Shown here one piece after another: positions 45,996 through 55,386 of a stretch of DNA of 64,000 nucleotides; position 1 is the first letter of the stretch; every line of letters begins with the position of its first letter. Where the stretch lies: positions 1 to 64,000 of the forward strand of contig NZ_MNLH01000001.1 in assembly GCF_002896555.1 (NCBI RefSeq), read 5' to 3'. The position numbers and the translations under genes were made by a program. The notes beneath the pieces are model-generated. The model was not told where the DNA came from and made no database searches. It was given only the letters and a program-made list of their open reading frames with translations. Origin of the DNA: Gardnerella coleohominis (GTDB taxonomy: Bacteria; Actinomycetota; Actinomycetes; Actinomycetales; Bifidobacteriaceae).

Positions 45996-47168
45996 TTAGT
46001 CTAATTCGTCATCCCAGCATCCTGTAGCATCCAATGCTGCTGCAGCTTCAACAGGATTATCGCAGAGTACAGTAATATGACCCATTTTGCGATTCTTACG
46101 AACCTCAGCTTTGCCGTAATCGTGCACATGCCATTCTGGGTGTTCCAAAATCAGCGAACGCGTAGGAGCTACATGCTGACCAAGAACATTTACCATAACA
46201 GCAGGGGAAAGCAGCTTAGGCTTCTTTAAAGGCCATCCAACAATACCGCGAATATGTGCTTCGAATTGATCCATATCGCAAGCTTCAATCGTGTAATGTC
46301 CGGAATTATGAGGGCGAGGAGCAAGCTCGTTTACTACTACGCGATTATCTTTAGTGATAAAAAGCTCAATTCCTAACGTTCCTGCTAATTCGAATCCTTT
46401 AGCTAAGCGCAAAGCTAATTCATGAGCTGCTTTTTCAACTTCAGAATCAACTACTGCAGGAGCCAAAGTCATGTGCAAAATACTATTGTGATGCACGTTT
46501 TTCACTAGAGGATAAGTTACGAAATCCTTACCGTTTCCTGAAACAAGGATTGATGCTTCGAAAGCAAAATCGACGAAACCTTCGAGAATTGAAGGAGGGA
46601 ATTTTCCGCCGCGATCCGCGCGATGGTGAATATTTGCAACATCTTCTTCTGTGCGCAAAACATCTTGACCGTGACCGTCATAGCCACCGCGACGAGTTTT
46701 AAGAATTGCTGGCAAGCCTATTTCGTCAATAGCAGCATCTAAGTCATCTAAATTATTTACTTCACGCCATTGAGCTGTTTCGATTCCATGACTATTGATA
46801 AAGGTTTTTTCACTTACGCGATCTTGAGTTACGCGCAATAAGTCAGTTCCTTGAGGAATTGCAGTTAAATGACGAACTTTATCAAGTGCGTCTGCGTTAA
46901 CATTTTCAAATTCGTAAGTTAATACATCGCAACGCTCAGCAAGCTCGCGCAATCCTTCTGGATCGTCGTAATTGGCTTCAACTTGCAAATCTGCTACCTG
47001 GAAAACAGGGCAGTCAAGTGTTGGATCAAGAACACCAATACGAAAACCCATATGGCGAGCTGCAATAGCCATCATGCGACCCAACTGACCGCCGCCAATA
47101 ATTCCAATAGTGGCTCCCGGCATTAAACGTTCAACAGCGCCATTAGTGACTTCAGATAAGGTTGGCAT
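45996..47168 (-). CDS. purK: N5-carboxyaminoimidazole ribonucleotide synthase
   Basis: ATP-grasp enzyme of purine synthesis that carboxylates AIR to N5-[22 protein letters not shown] at the start, [36 protein letters not shown] 47168 is preferred because GAGGA lies 6 bases upstream; the TTG at 47180 is inside that signal. This start overlaps the purE stop by 17 bp, so purE-purK are translationally coupled. 390 aa is normal length. Confidence 0.95.
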   Translation of the reverse strand: MPTLSEVTNGAVERLMPGATIGIIGGGQLGRMMAIAARHMGFRIGVLDPTLDCPVFQVADLQVEANYDDPEGLRELAERCDVLTYEFENVNADALDKVRHLTAIPQGTDLLRVTQDRVSEKTFINSHGIETAQWREVNNLDDLDAAIDEIGLPAILKTRRGGYDGHGQDVLRTEEDVANIHHRADRGGKFPPSILEGFVDFAFEASILVSGNGKDFVTYPLVKNVHHNSILHMTLAPAVVDSEVEKAAHELALRLAKGFELAGTLGIELFITKDNRVVVNELAPRPHNSGHYTIEACDMDQFEAHIRGIVGWPLKKPKLLSPAVMVNVLGQHVAPTRSLILEHPEWHVHDYGKAEVRKNRKMGHITVLCDNPVEAAAALDATGCWDDELD

Positions 47169-47649
47169 TTGATTCCTCAACTTTTTCTTTTAATTCATTG
47201 CGATATTCTGCTAGTTCATCAGCAAGACGATTATCAGTTGTGCTTAAAATGCTTACAGCAAGCAATCCAGCGTTTGTTGCTCCGGAGTTTCCAACTGCAG
47301 TAGTTGCAACAGGAATACCTCCTGGCATTTGTACTATTGAAAGCAATGAATCCCAGCCTGATAGCGCATGCGAGCGCACTGGCACGCCAATAACAGGAAG
47401 TGTGGTTTGTGCCGCAATCATTCCAGGTAAGTGGGCGGCTCCTCCAGCTCCAGCAATAATCACATGGAATCCGTTTGCACGCGCACTATGAGCAAAATCT
47501 GCCATTAATTCTGGTGTGCGATGTGCGGAAATAACTTGTTTCATATAAGGAACACGGAATCTGTCTAGAATTTCACAAGCATGACGCATGGTTTCCCAAT
47601 CACTAGAGGATCCCATTACGACTGCAACAATTGGTTTTGCTTCTGGCAC
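47152..47649 (-). CDS. purE: N5-CAIR mutase
   Basis: Class I PurE that converts N5-CAIR to [34 protein letters not shown] and [29 protein letters not shown] are all intact. The first ATG (47667) has no ribosome-binding site; GGGAGG lies 5 bases before GTG 47649, which I take as the start (165 aa). Upstream partner of purK; away from the main pur run at 55-64 kb. Confidence 0.94.
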   Translation of the reverse strand: MPEAKPIVAVVMGSSSDWETMRHACEILDRFRVPYMKQVISAHRTPELMADFAHSARANGFHVIIAGAGGAAHLPGMIAAQTTLPVIGVPVRSHALSGWDSLLSIVQMPGGIPVATTAVGNSGATNAGLLAVSILSTTDNRLADELAEYRNELKEKVEESNANLI

Positions 47650-47742
47650 AATAACCTCCCATGACATGCAATGCTAACTTTACGCAAAGCTAAGGAGAAT
47701 AGAGAATAGTTGTGTATTAAAAGCAAAAAGCATATAAAAAAG

Positions 47743-47815
47743 TGCCCCCGACGCGATTCGAACGCGCAACCAACGGATTAGAAGGCCGTTGCTCTATCCA
47801 TTGAGCTACAGAGGC
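47743..47815 (-). tRNA. tRNA-Arg (anticodon UCU)
   Basis: Minus strand: acceptor GCCTCTG / CGGGGGC (two G-U pairs), D-arm GCTCAATGGATAGAGC, anticodon loop CTTCTAA (TCT), T-arm GCGCGTTCGAATCGCGT. CCA is not encoded. Confidence 0.92.
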
Positions 47816-47897
47816 GCAAAAAGCTAGTATAGCAAATATGTAATATAACACTCGCTAAATAATCAATTTTTTTATTTAATAATCAAAAATAATAAGA

Positions 47898-48296
47898 TTA
47901 TTTGCGACAGTCTGGGCATAAACCGAATACTTCAAGAGTGTGATCTACAACGCTATAACCGTGAGATTGTGCGATTTTGTTAATCCAACCTTCATCGTCA
48001 GGCGGCTCTATATCAACAGTTTTACCGCATTGTTCGCAAACGAGATGATGATGATGAGTGTTTTCGTCGCATATTCTAAATAACTGTTGTCCGTTGTATC
48101 TAACTGTATCAACTTCTCCGCTTTGAGTAAGTGAATTAAGCTGACGGTATACAGTTGCGAGTCCAATGATTTCACCGTTCTCTGCAAGTAACCTATGCAA
48201 TTCTTGTGCTGAAACGAAATTACGTGATTCGCGTAAATATTCTAAAACTGTTTCTTTTTGCTTAGTATGCCTTCTAACTGGCTGAACTCCTACCAT
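47898..48296 (-). CDS. fur: Fur-family metalloregulator
   Basis: Dimeric metal-dependent repressor. Winged helix in residues about 10-75 with EIIGLATVYRQLNSL (recognition helix), histidine cluster THHHHLVC, and two CxxC pairs (CEQC and CPDC). The start is ATG 48296: GAAAGGA sits 8 bases upstream, whereas the GTG at 48320 lies before that signal. 132 aa. Fur versus Zur cannot be settled; the paired cysteines occur in both. Its promoter side carries four 10-bp repeats. Confidence 0.9.
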   Translation of the reverse strand: MVGVQPVRRHTKQKETVLEYLRESRNFVSAQELHRLLAENGEIIGLATVYRQLNSLTQSGEVDTVRYNGQQLFRICDENTHHHHLVCEQCGKTVDIEPPDDEGWINKIAQSHGYSVVDHTLEVFGLCPDCRK

Positions 48297-48323
48297 ATTT
48301 AGCGATCCTTTCAGCGACACGTA

Positions 48324-48363
48324 CTCGATAAAGCTAGATAAAGCTCGGTAAAGCTCGATAAAG
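48324..48363. repeat. 10-bp tandem array upstream of fur
   Basis: Four gap-free units on the plus strand: CTCGATAAAG, CTAGATAAAG, CTCGGTAAAG, CTCGATAAAG. It begins 28 bp from the fur start. The remaining gap to 48644 holds the LtaS terminator and AT-rich sequence (TTAATCAAATATTTAACTTT duplicated). Confidence 0.85.
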
Positions 48364-48572
48364 CTTGTTATATATAGTGTGTAATAAAGCTTGCATACAA
48401 ATTTTTATTAAAACTTGTATATAAAGCAATATTAACGCATAATCTGCCTTTAAAGTATATGTTAAGTATATGTTATAACGTCATAACTTCCATGATTTAA
48501 TCATATAAATTTGTGAGTAAAGATATTAATCAAATATTTAACTTTTATTAATCAAATATTTAACTTTATAAA

Positions 48573-48612
48573 ATAAATCGCACCGCATGTTTAAACACGT
48601 AGTGCGATTTAT
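48573..48612 (-). terminator. Terminator of LtaS-like gene
   Basis: 11-bp perfect stem ATAAATCGCAC (48573-48583) / GTGCGATTTAT (48602-48612) with GTTTAAAC in the loop, followed on the minus strand by a T-rich stretch. Confidence 0.75.
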
Positions 48613-48644
48613 GGTAGTTTTACATTTTGCTTAAGTTATATGAA

Positions 48645-50873
48645 TTACGGCATTTTAAAGAAGTCAGTATTACGAACGTAATTCTTTCCAGCTGTAATAT
48701 CGTATTGTATAAGCCTGTAATCTTCTAATAATTGCTTAGTTTCTTTATCCATATCTGAATAAGCCATTGGCTTACCGCTATTGTCAAGATAAATCGACTG
48801 ACCTGCAGGAATTCTATACCACGTTTGCACACTATTAACTACAGGTGGTTCCATAGCACTAATGTGTTCATGCAATTTAGTCAAGAAAGCAACATAAGGA
48901 GAAACTTTAGCATTCATATGACTTGCAATTTGCGATATGAAGAAGTTAGGAGAAGAGTACTGATTTGTCTTAGCAGCAGTATTCGCAACAGTCTTTTCCT
49001 CAGACTTTTTAGCAGTCTTTTCTGTAGTCTTTTCATCAGACTTGTTTGAGGACTTTTCAGAGGATTTTTCTGAAGTCTTTTCTGCAGTCTTTTCCTCAGA
49101 CTTTTTAGCAGTCTTTTCCTCAGACTTCAGCTCTTCTCTAGAAGCTTTATTAGACCAAATAAAGTAATCAGTTAAGTGCAAAACAAGAGAGTTATTTTTA
49201 TTTGCACTAGCAGTGGAATACGCTCCAGGAAGATGATCTCCATAGAACAACACTGTAACTGGCTTATCTAATTCATCTAAGCTCTTGAGGAATTTCTCTG
49301 TAGCTTTATCAGTGTAATTAGCACCTTTAGCATATGTTTGAATTATTGAAGATTCCTCAACACCTAAAGGCTTCTTGGAATCAGTAGAAGAAACCTTGAA
49401 ATCATTATCCTTATACCAGTTGTTATAAGGCATGTGATTTTGCATTGTCACCAATTGTATGAATTCTGGAGTTTTCTTCAATTTAATCGAATCTAAAACG
49501 CTATCGTAAGCAGATTCGTCTGAAACATAAGGAGTTGAATCAATATGATTTTGATAAGCTATGACGTCTGGCTCTCTTAGCGAATAAAACTTAGTAAATC
49601 CAAACCGCTTATAATTCTTAGCTCGCAAATACATAGACGGCTCAAACGGATGGAAAGCTAAAGAATCTTTACCATTATTCCAATATCGATTAATAGTAGG
49701 AGTCCATGAAGTATTCGGCACTAATTGCTGATAAGGGCTAGTAAGAGAAGGATCGAAATTAACCATACTCAAGCCTGTAATAGACATGTACTCAAGATTT
49801 GCAGTTCCACCGCCGTATCCTGAAGAAAGCATAAGACCGCTATCAGTATTCTTCTTTAAATCGTCAATGAAAGGAATAACCTTTTTATTGAAAGAAATAC
49901 CAGGAACGCGCTCAGGATTCGCAAAGCTTTCTGAAAGAATCATAATAACCGTACTGTTATTAATCTTATTCTTTCGAGAATCATTAAGCTTATTAGCTTG
50001 CTTTTCATAACGAGCTACAACTTCTTTCATAGTGGCTTCGCTATAATTTGCAGGCTTTTGCATTACCTTTGTATTAACTTGCCTAAAGAATGCAACTAAA
50101 GGTCCATTTGTTTGAGCATCATATGCTGAATCCCACATTACTGGGAAATCGCCCATGAATTTGTTAAAAGAATTTGCAGCAGATCCGACAGTTCCAACAA
50201 ACGCAACATATAACGCAAATATTAAGAATATGAATGCGAAAATACCGCCGCGGACGCCGTATCTAAGACTTTTACGTTTAAACCAAACTACTTTTCCATG
50301 GTTTTTATCTATAAAATTAAGGGATATAAAAAGTAAAATAAAGAAAATTATCCCAATAACTGCATACGAAATAACTCTATGCGCATTATATGGTAAGAAT
50401 GTTGAAATATTGCCAGTATCACTTTGCAAAAAATTCAAATCTGCTGGAAGAATAGCTTCATTGCGTACAAATATTTTCATGTATTCAACAGTTGCAATAA
50501 CCATTGAAACTGAAAGAAGTATCATAGAAGTAATCCAAAAGCGATTAGTTATAAAAAGCAATAATGCATAAATCGCAGCGACAATAAGCATGTTCAAAAT
50601 GAATATGAAATTCAAATCCTTCCATATTCCTTTAATCATCCTAGAAAGATTTTGTCTTAAGCTTGTACAAACTTGCTCGCGATTACCGGTTTGAACACCA
50701 GTATGAAGAATAACAATAATTGCAATATCGTTAATAATGAAAAATACAATATAAAGCCAGCGTGGAATTGTTATACGACACTTACCCAATATTGCTTGTA
50801 AGCGTTTAAAGAAATTTTTAATTTCACCCTCTTTCTTTTCGCTTTTTAAAGACTCAACTGTGGTTTTGTCCAT
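48645..50873 (-). CDS. LtaS-like sulfatase-domain phosphotransferase
   Basis: Membrane enzyme of the lipoteichoic acid synthase family, 742 aa. Five N-terminal helices (about residues 38-235) then an extracellular sulfatase-type domain: ILSESFANPE, nucleophile Thr in GYGGGTANLEYMSITG, MQNHMPY and FYGDHLPG. It would transfer glycerol-phosphate-type groups to a polymer on the outer membrane face. Odd feature: between GDHLPG and the domain end there is a roughly 55-residue insertion of SEEKTAKK/SEKSS repeats. Single gene, divergent from the esterase-MprF pair, with which it may share control of envelope charge. Confidence 0.88.
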   Translation of the reverse strand: MDKTTVESLKSEKKEGEIKNFFKRLQAILGKCRITIPRWLYIVFFIINDIAIIVILHTGVQTGNREQVCTSLRQNLSRMIKGIWKDLNFIFILNMLIVAAIYALLLFITNRFWITSMILLSVSMVIATVEYMKIFVRNEAILPADLNFLQSDTGNISTFLPYNAHRVISYAVIGIIFFILLFISLNFIDKNHGKVVWFKRKSLRYGVRGGIFAFIFLIFALYVAFVGTVGSAANSFNKFMGDFPVMWDSAYDAQTNGPLVAFFRQVNTKVMQKPANYSEATMKEVVARYEKQANKLNDSRKNKINNSTVIMILSESFANPERVPGISFNKKVIPFIDDLKKNTDSGLMLSSGYGGGTANLEYMSITGLSMVNFDPSLTSPYQQLVPNTSWTPTINRYWNNGKDSLAFHPFEPSMYLRAKNYKRFGFTKFYSLREPDVIAYQNHIDSTPYVSDESAYDSVLDSIKLKKTPEFIQLVTMQNHMPYNNWYKDNDFKVSSTDSKKPLGVEESSIIQTYAKGANYTDKATEKFLKSLDELDKPVTVLFYGDHLPGAYSTASANKNNSLVLHLTDYFIWSNKASREELKSEEKTAKKSEEKTAEKTSEKSSEKSSNKSDEKTTEKTAKKSEEKTVANTAAKTNQYSSPNFFISQIASHMNAKVSPYVAFLTKLHEHISAMEPPVVNSVQTWYRIPAGQSIYLDNSGKPMAYSDMDKETKQLLEDYRLIQYDITAGKNYVRNTDFFKMP
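48989..49125 (-). repeat. Tandem repeats encoding SEEKTAKK insertion
   Basis: A 30-34 bp segment around TTTTCCTCAGACTTTTTAGC occurs at both ends (about 48989-49022 and 49085-49118), with shorter TCTTTTC-type units in between. All changes are in multiples of three, giving a highly charged Lys/Glu/Ser insertion. Confidence 0.8.
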
Positions 50874-51075
50874 AATCTATTCCAATCATTCAATCATTCT
50901 TAGAAAATAAACTCGTATATAATCTGTACGAGAAAATGCAATACTAAAACATTATATTTATTCCTGTCGTCATAGATTAAAACAAATATGACTTTCATAC
51001 TTAAGGACGATTAAACTTAATGCGATTGTTTTTACTATTAAACTGTTAAAAATACTTAAATTTATGGAGTGAATT

Positions 51076-51119
51076 ATAGAAACTTTATAGAAAAATTATA
51101 GAAATTTTATAGAAAAATA
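51076..51119. repeat. 11-bp tandem array upstream of esterase-mprF operon
   Basis: Four gap-free units: ATAGAAACTTT, ATAGAAAAATT, ATAGAAATTTT, ATAGAAAAATA. Each has an A-tract or T-tract, so it may also be curved. It ends 68 bp before the esterase start. The rest of this 314-bp divergent gap is plain AT-rich sequence. Confidence 0.8.
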
Positions 51120-51187
51120 TTAGGGGAAAGAACTATATTAGCTACGTATGAATTTTGCAATAGATAAGGACTTGGAACGTTAATATT

Positions 51188-52576
51188 ATGAAATCGCTGG
51201 AATCTATCAGTCTTATACAAGGATGGTTACCAATAAGCGTTTTTGGCTTAACTGGCTTAGGAATAATAATATTGTTATGTTGTAAGTCTAATTGGGGTAA
51301 AAAGAAAAAATATGTCATACCAACTCTTGTAAAACTTGGAATATCTGTTATATCGTTCTTTGTTGGGTGGCTTATAATCTGGCTTATTTCAGACGTTTTT
51401 ATGGTTTTCGGAGTAAGCGTCGGAATACTTGTTATGCTAAGTATTGCAGCCGGATTTGGCTTTTTAGGATTTGCAATTTCATCTGCCATTATGACGCGCT
51501 CAACATTGCGCATTATTTCAATAGTCACGATTTTCTTCGTATTAATAAGCACAGCTTTACAAGTAGACATAATCTATGGCGAATACACAACGATTGGATC
51601 TATTTTTGGATTAGGCGGATATCCTAAATTAGAAAAATCTATGAAAAAAAGTCCTCATATGACAATTGAGCAATGGAATAATTTAGCGGAACAAAATGAA
51701 TTGCCTACGATTCCTTCAAAAGGAATTACAAGATCTGTAAAAATACCTAATACAAAATCGCATTTTGAAGCTCGTATAGCGAATGTTTATCTGCCTCCTG
51801 CAGCATTAGTAAAGAATCCTCCTAGATTGCCGGTTATGGTTATGCTAGCAGGTCAGCCAGGAAGCCCTAATAGATTCTTTTCTGCAAGTAATATTGTTGC
51901 AACTCTTGACGATTACGCTAGTAAACACAACGGTCTTGCGCCTATAGTTGTTTCTCCGGATCAAAACGGTAACCAATCGCATAATTCTCTTTGTGCAGAT
52001 ACTACAGTTTATGGAAATGCGGAAACTTATCTTACTAAAGATGTACCTAATTGGATTAAGGAAAATCTACCTGTAAGCAATAATCCTGACTTTTGGATGA
52101 TGGGAGGATTCTCTCAAGGAGGAACTTGCAGTACTCAATTAGTTCCAGCTCATCCTGATGTTTATGGAAATATCTTTGCAGCTTCTGGAGAATTAGAGCC
52201 AACGTATATAGATCGTCAAAAAACTATAGACCGTTATTTCAATGGTGACGCCCAAGCGTATGAGAATCATGTTCCTTCTACTATTATGGCTCTTCAAGCT
52301 CCATTGAATCAGTATTACTATTCAGTTGCAGGTCAACTTGATGTGGAATCTCAAAAAAGTCAAGAATCAATTGCTAAAGCTGCGCATAAATCAGGCATAA
52401 GCGTTATTACAATGATTGCAAATGGGCATGGTCATGATTGGCATACTGTAAAAGCAGGATTGAGTGTAGCAATTGACCGTTTTTGCAAGCGTACAGGTAT
52501 TTCTAGCAAACTTCCTTCTCTTACTTCATATAAAGACATAAAAATCGTTAAAGAACAGTTAGTGAAACGAGAGTAA
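51188..52576 (+). CDS. Membrane-anchored alpha/beta-hydrolase (putative esterase)
   Basis: 462 aa. Four membrane helices (about residues 10-135) precede an extracytoplasmic esterase-D/antigen-85-like domain: PVMVMLAGQPGSPNRF, nucleophile Ser in GGFSQGGTCS, and His in GHGHDWHTVKAGL. It starts 2 bases before the MprF-like gene, so the two are co-translated. In corynebacteria an aminoacyl-PG synthase is paired with a hydrolase that removes the amino acid; by analogy this protein may trim aminoacylated lipids made by its neighbour. That role is inferred, and other ester substrates are possible. Confidence 0.8.
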   Translation: MKSLESISLIQGWLPISVFGLTGLGIIILLCCKSNWGKKKKYVIPTLVKLGISVISFFVGWLIIWLISDVFMVFGVSVGILVMLSIAAGFGFLGFAISSAIMTRSTLRIISIVTIFFVLISTALQVDIIYGEYTTIGSIFGLGGYPKLEKSMKKSPHMTIEQWNNLAEQNELPTIPSKGITRSVKIPNTKSHFEARIANVYLPPAALVKNPPRLPVMVMLAGQPGSPNRFFSASNIVATLDDYASKHNGLAPIVVSPDQNGNQSHNSLCADTTVYGNAETYLTKDVPNWIKENLPVSNNPDFWMMGGFSQGGTCSTQLVPAHPDVYGNIFAASGELEPTYIDRQKTIDRYFNGDAQAYENHVPSTIMALQAPLNQYYYSVAGQLDVESQKSQESIAKAAHKSGISVITMIANGHGHDWHTVKAGLSVAIDRFCKRTGISSKLPSLTSYKDIKIVKEQLVKRE

Positions 52577-52578
52577 TT

Positions 52579-55206
52579 ATGAAACGCGCTTCCTCACCAC
52601 AAGCTAACCATATGAGAGTTCTGTATAAGGACATGCTTGTATGGATTAAAAAACGTGTTCTTGCAACTTATACGGCTGCAATTTTAATTATTCTAAATGT
52701 AGTTAATTGGATTTCGACTTCAATAACGCACTTATACGTTCATGGCCCTGAGGCAACTCTTTCTAAATTATTTCTTTATAAAAAGCCGAAAATAGGAAGT
52801 GCTTTATTCTTTGGGCACAATAATATTCCTATACTTATTTCACAACTATTAAAAACGCTTATTTACGTCGATAGTTTTTTGTCTCTTGTAGTGAATGCAA
52901 TTCTTGCAATCATATTGATTGGTTTAGCAGAAAATCACATAAGAAAACTTCGCATTCTTTGGATTTCAATTATTAGCACTATTTTTGGAATAATATTTGG
53001 CTTAGTTCTTATAGGCGGGCTTTCTGCAATAATCAGTAGTTTAGGATGGATTAGACGAATACCTATACATCTTTCGCCATTCACGTTATTAGTAGGCGTG
53101 TTTATGGCATCTGCTTCTTATAAGTCAATTCTTTTGCGAAGAAGAATGTTGGTGCTCGGCTACACTATAACTTTTGCAATGATGCTATACAGTGGCAATC
53201 CAGGGGATTATTGCACTATGTTTGCTGCTTTAAGCGGTCATGCTATTGGAAAGCTTATAACTCATTCTTCAGAAAATAAGTCAAATAGTTGGTGGCATGG
53301 TACTGATTACGAAGTTAGAAGACTGTTTGCAATAACACAAGTAGTTATGGCAATCGGACCTATTCTGGCTCTTTCGTCTAAATCTCATGCAGGCATACTA
53401 ACTATGCTTGGTTTGTTTATGTCTCCAGAATTAGGTGGCAAATCGTGGCTTACTAGATGCATGACGAATTCAACTTCAGCTAATTGCATACTTCATTCTG
53501 GCTTACAGCATGCTGCTTTTACAGGATTATTAGTTCGCGCAGCATTGCCAATGATTGTAATGCTTTTAATAGCTTGGGGTTTGCTTCATGGAAGACGGCT
53601 TGCAGCATGGACAGCAATAATAGTTAATGCTATTACGGCAATATTTATAATAACATACTTTACGATTTTGCCTTTGCTTATATATTTGCAAAGCGCGCAT
53701 CACAAGTATAGTGCGGTTACTGTAGCGTTTGCGTTAACTGCATTGCCTCCTATTCTTATTGCAATTTCTTTGGTATTAAGTATTAAGCATTTCCCAATTC
53801 AAACAGATAAACGTCAGATCATAATTGGACTTGTTATTATTTTGTCCACTTTGCTAATAACTGCTGCAGGGTATATTTCCTACGGTTTATTAATGCCTAA
53901 AAAATTCTTACCGAAAGCTAGTTTATATCACTTGTTAAGTGATCTTCCAGGAAGATGGATGCCAATGGGATTTGGCAGCAGAACTAGAGTTATGCTTTTG
54001 CCAAAAACAATTCTAACTTCTGTTATTATGCAAGGCGTAGGCGTAATTTTCTGGATTGTTATGCTATTGGTTTGCTTACGTTGGTTTAGAACTATGATTG
54101 TTTTAAGCGAAGACGATCGTAAGAAAGCAAGCAAATTAGTGGAGCTTGGCGGAGAAAGCATGAGTTTTATGACCACTTGGTCTGGAAATCATTATTGGTT
54201 TTCTTCAAGTGGAAAATCGGGAATCGCTTACCGCGTGAAATATGGAATAGCTCTTACTCTTACTGGTCCTTTCGGCGAAAGAAACGAATATAATCAAAGT
54301 TTACGTGGATTCATACAATTCTGCGAGAATAATTCTTGGACTCCTGTGTTCTATGCTGTTCATGAAGATCAGCGTAAAGTATTGGAAGAATTGGGATTCT
54401 ATTCTATTAAAGTCGGTACAGAAATGCTTGTTAATCCAAGCGGTTGGCAGACGCGTGGCAAAAAATGGCAGGATATTCGCACTGCTATTAATAAGGCTAA
54501 GCGAGAAGGCATTACTGATATTTTAAGCAGCTTTGACAGTGCTCCAGTTGATATTAAGCAGCAAATTGTTGAGATCTCTGAAGAATGGGCTGAGCTTAAA
54601 GCGTTGCCTGAGATGAAATTTACTCTTGGTGGAATTGAAGAATTGCAAGACCCTAGAGTTATGATTCTTTACGCTATTGATTTGCATAATCGCGTTTTGG
54701 GCGTTACAAGTTGGATGCCTGTTTATAAAAATAATAAGGTTGTTGGTTGGACTCTTGATTTTATGAGACATCGTACTGATAGTCCTAATGGAATCATGGA
54801 ATTTCTTATAGCTAGAATGGCTGAAAGATTGCGTGATGAGGGGATAGATAACCCAGATTCTGAAATTGAATTTATGAGCTTGTCGGCAGCGCCTTTAGCT
54901 GGAATGGATGATGCGGATAATGGTGATAAATCAATGCCGCAGAACGCTCAAGATAATGACATAATAAAGCATGCTCTAACAATGGTTTCAGATATTTTGG
55001 AGCCTGCGTATGGATTTAAATCACTGTATTTCTTCAAAAAGAAATTCCAGCCTGATGCAAGTCCTGTGTATATTTGCTATCAGGATTCTGCAAAATTAGC
55101 TCAAATTTCGCTAGCTGTCACAAACTCTTATTTGCCTGAAACGAAGCCTAAGCAATTATTAGAAATGGTGAAAACTTTGCAAAGCGGGCATAAAAAAGAC
55201 GCGTGA
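52579..55206 (+). CDS. mprF: MprF-like aminoacyl-phosphatidylglycerol synthase/flippase
   Basis: 875 aa. The N-terminal 500 residues hold about 12 or more membrane helices, including a rhomboid-like first group and a second group after residue 240. The C-terminal DUF2156/GNAT-like domain (about residues 525-860) has FMTTWSGNHYWFS, YRVKYGIALTLTGPFGE and RGKKWQDIRTAINKAKREGI. The family transfers Lys or Ala from tRNA to phosphatidylglycerol and moves it outward, lowering surface charge and raising resistance to cationic peptides. An acidic, low-complexity insertion (GMDDADNGDKSMPQNAQDND) interrupts the end of the domain. Amino acid specificity cannot be told. Confidence 0.88.
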   Translation: MKRASSPQANHMRVLYKDMLVWIKKRVLATYTAAILIILNVVNWISTSITHLYVHGPEATLSKLFLYKKPKIGSALFFGHNNIPILISQLLKTLIYVDSFLSLVVNAILAIILIGLAENHIRKLRILWISIISTIFGIIFGLVLIGGLSAIISSLGWIRRIPIHLSPFTLLVGVFMASASYKSILLRRRMLVLGYTITFAMMLYSGNPGDYCTMFAALSGHAIGKLITHSSENKSNSWWHGTDYEVRRLFAITQVVMAIGPILALSSKSHAGILTMLGLFMSPELGGKSWLTRCMTNSTSANCILHSGLQHAAFTGLLVRAALPMIVMLLIAWGLLHGRRLAAWTAIIVNAITAIFIITYFTILPLLIYLQSAHHKYSAVTVAFALTALPPILIAISLVLSIKHFPIQTDKRQIIIGLVIILSTLLITAAGYISYGLLMPKKFLPKASLYHLLSDLPGRWMPMGFGSRTRVMLLPKTILTSVIMQGVGVIFWIVMLLVCLRWFRTMIVLSEDDRKKASKLVELGGESMSFMTTWSGNHYWFSSSGKSGIAYRVKYGIALTLTGPFGERNEYNQSLRGFIQFCENNSWTPVFYAVHEDQRKVLEELGFYSIKVGTEMLVNPSGWQTRGKKWQDIRTAINKAKREGITDILSSFDSAPVDIKQQIVEISEEWAELKALPEMKFTLGGIEELQDPRVMILYAIDLHNRVLGVTSWMPVYKNNKVVGWTLDFMRHRTDSPNGIMEFLIARMAERLRDEGIDNPDSEIEFMSLSAAPLAGMDDADNGDKSMPQNAQDNDIIKHALTMVSDILEPAYGFKSLYFFKKKFQPDASPVYICYQDSAKLAQISLAVTNSYLPETKPKQLLEMVKTLQSGHKKDA

Positions 55207-55232
55207 TATGTAAGTTGCGCGTTACTTAGCGT

Positions 55233-55274
55233 TAAGGCTTTAGAATTCTAATTACTTAAAATCCTAAAGCCTTA
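55233..55274 (+). terminator. Terminator after mprF
   Basis: 11-bp perfect stem TAAGGCTTTAG / CTAAAGCCTTA with a 20-nt loop, 27 bp after the stop. From 55270 to 55375 a roughly 50-bp unit (CCTTATTATTTAAAGC ... GTTCTAAAGACAAAGC) is present twice, filling the gap to purD. Confidence 0.7.
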
Positions 55275-55386
55275 TTATTTAAAGCTTTATTTAAAGACTT
55301 CTTGTTCTAAAGACAAAGCTAAAGCCTTATTATTTAAAGCATTATTGTTCTAAAGACAAAGCTTTATTGTTTTAGACATTTGTCTT

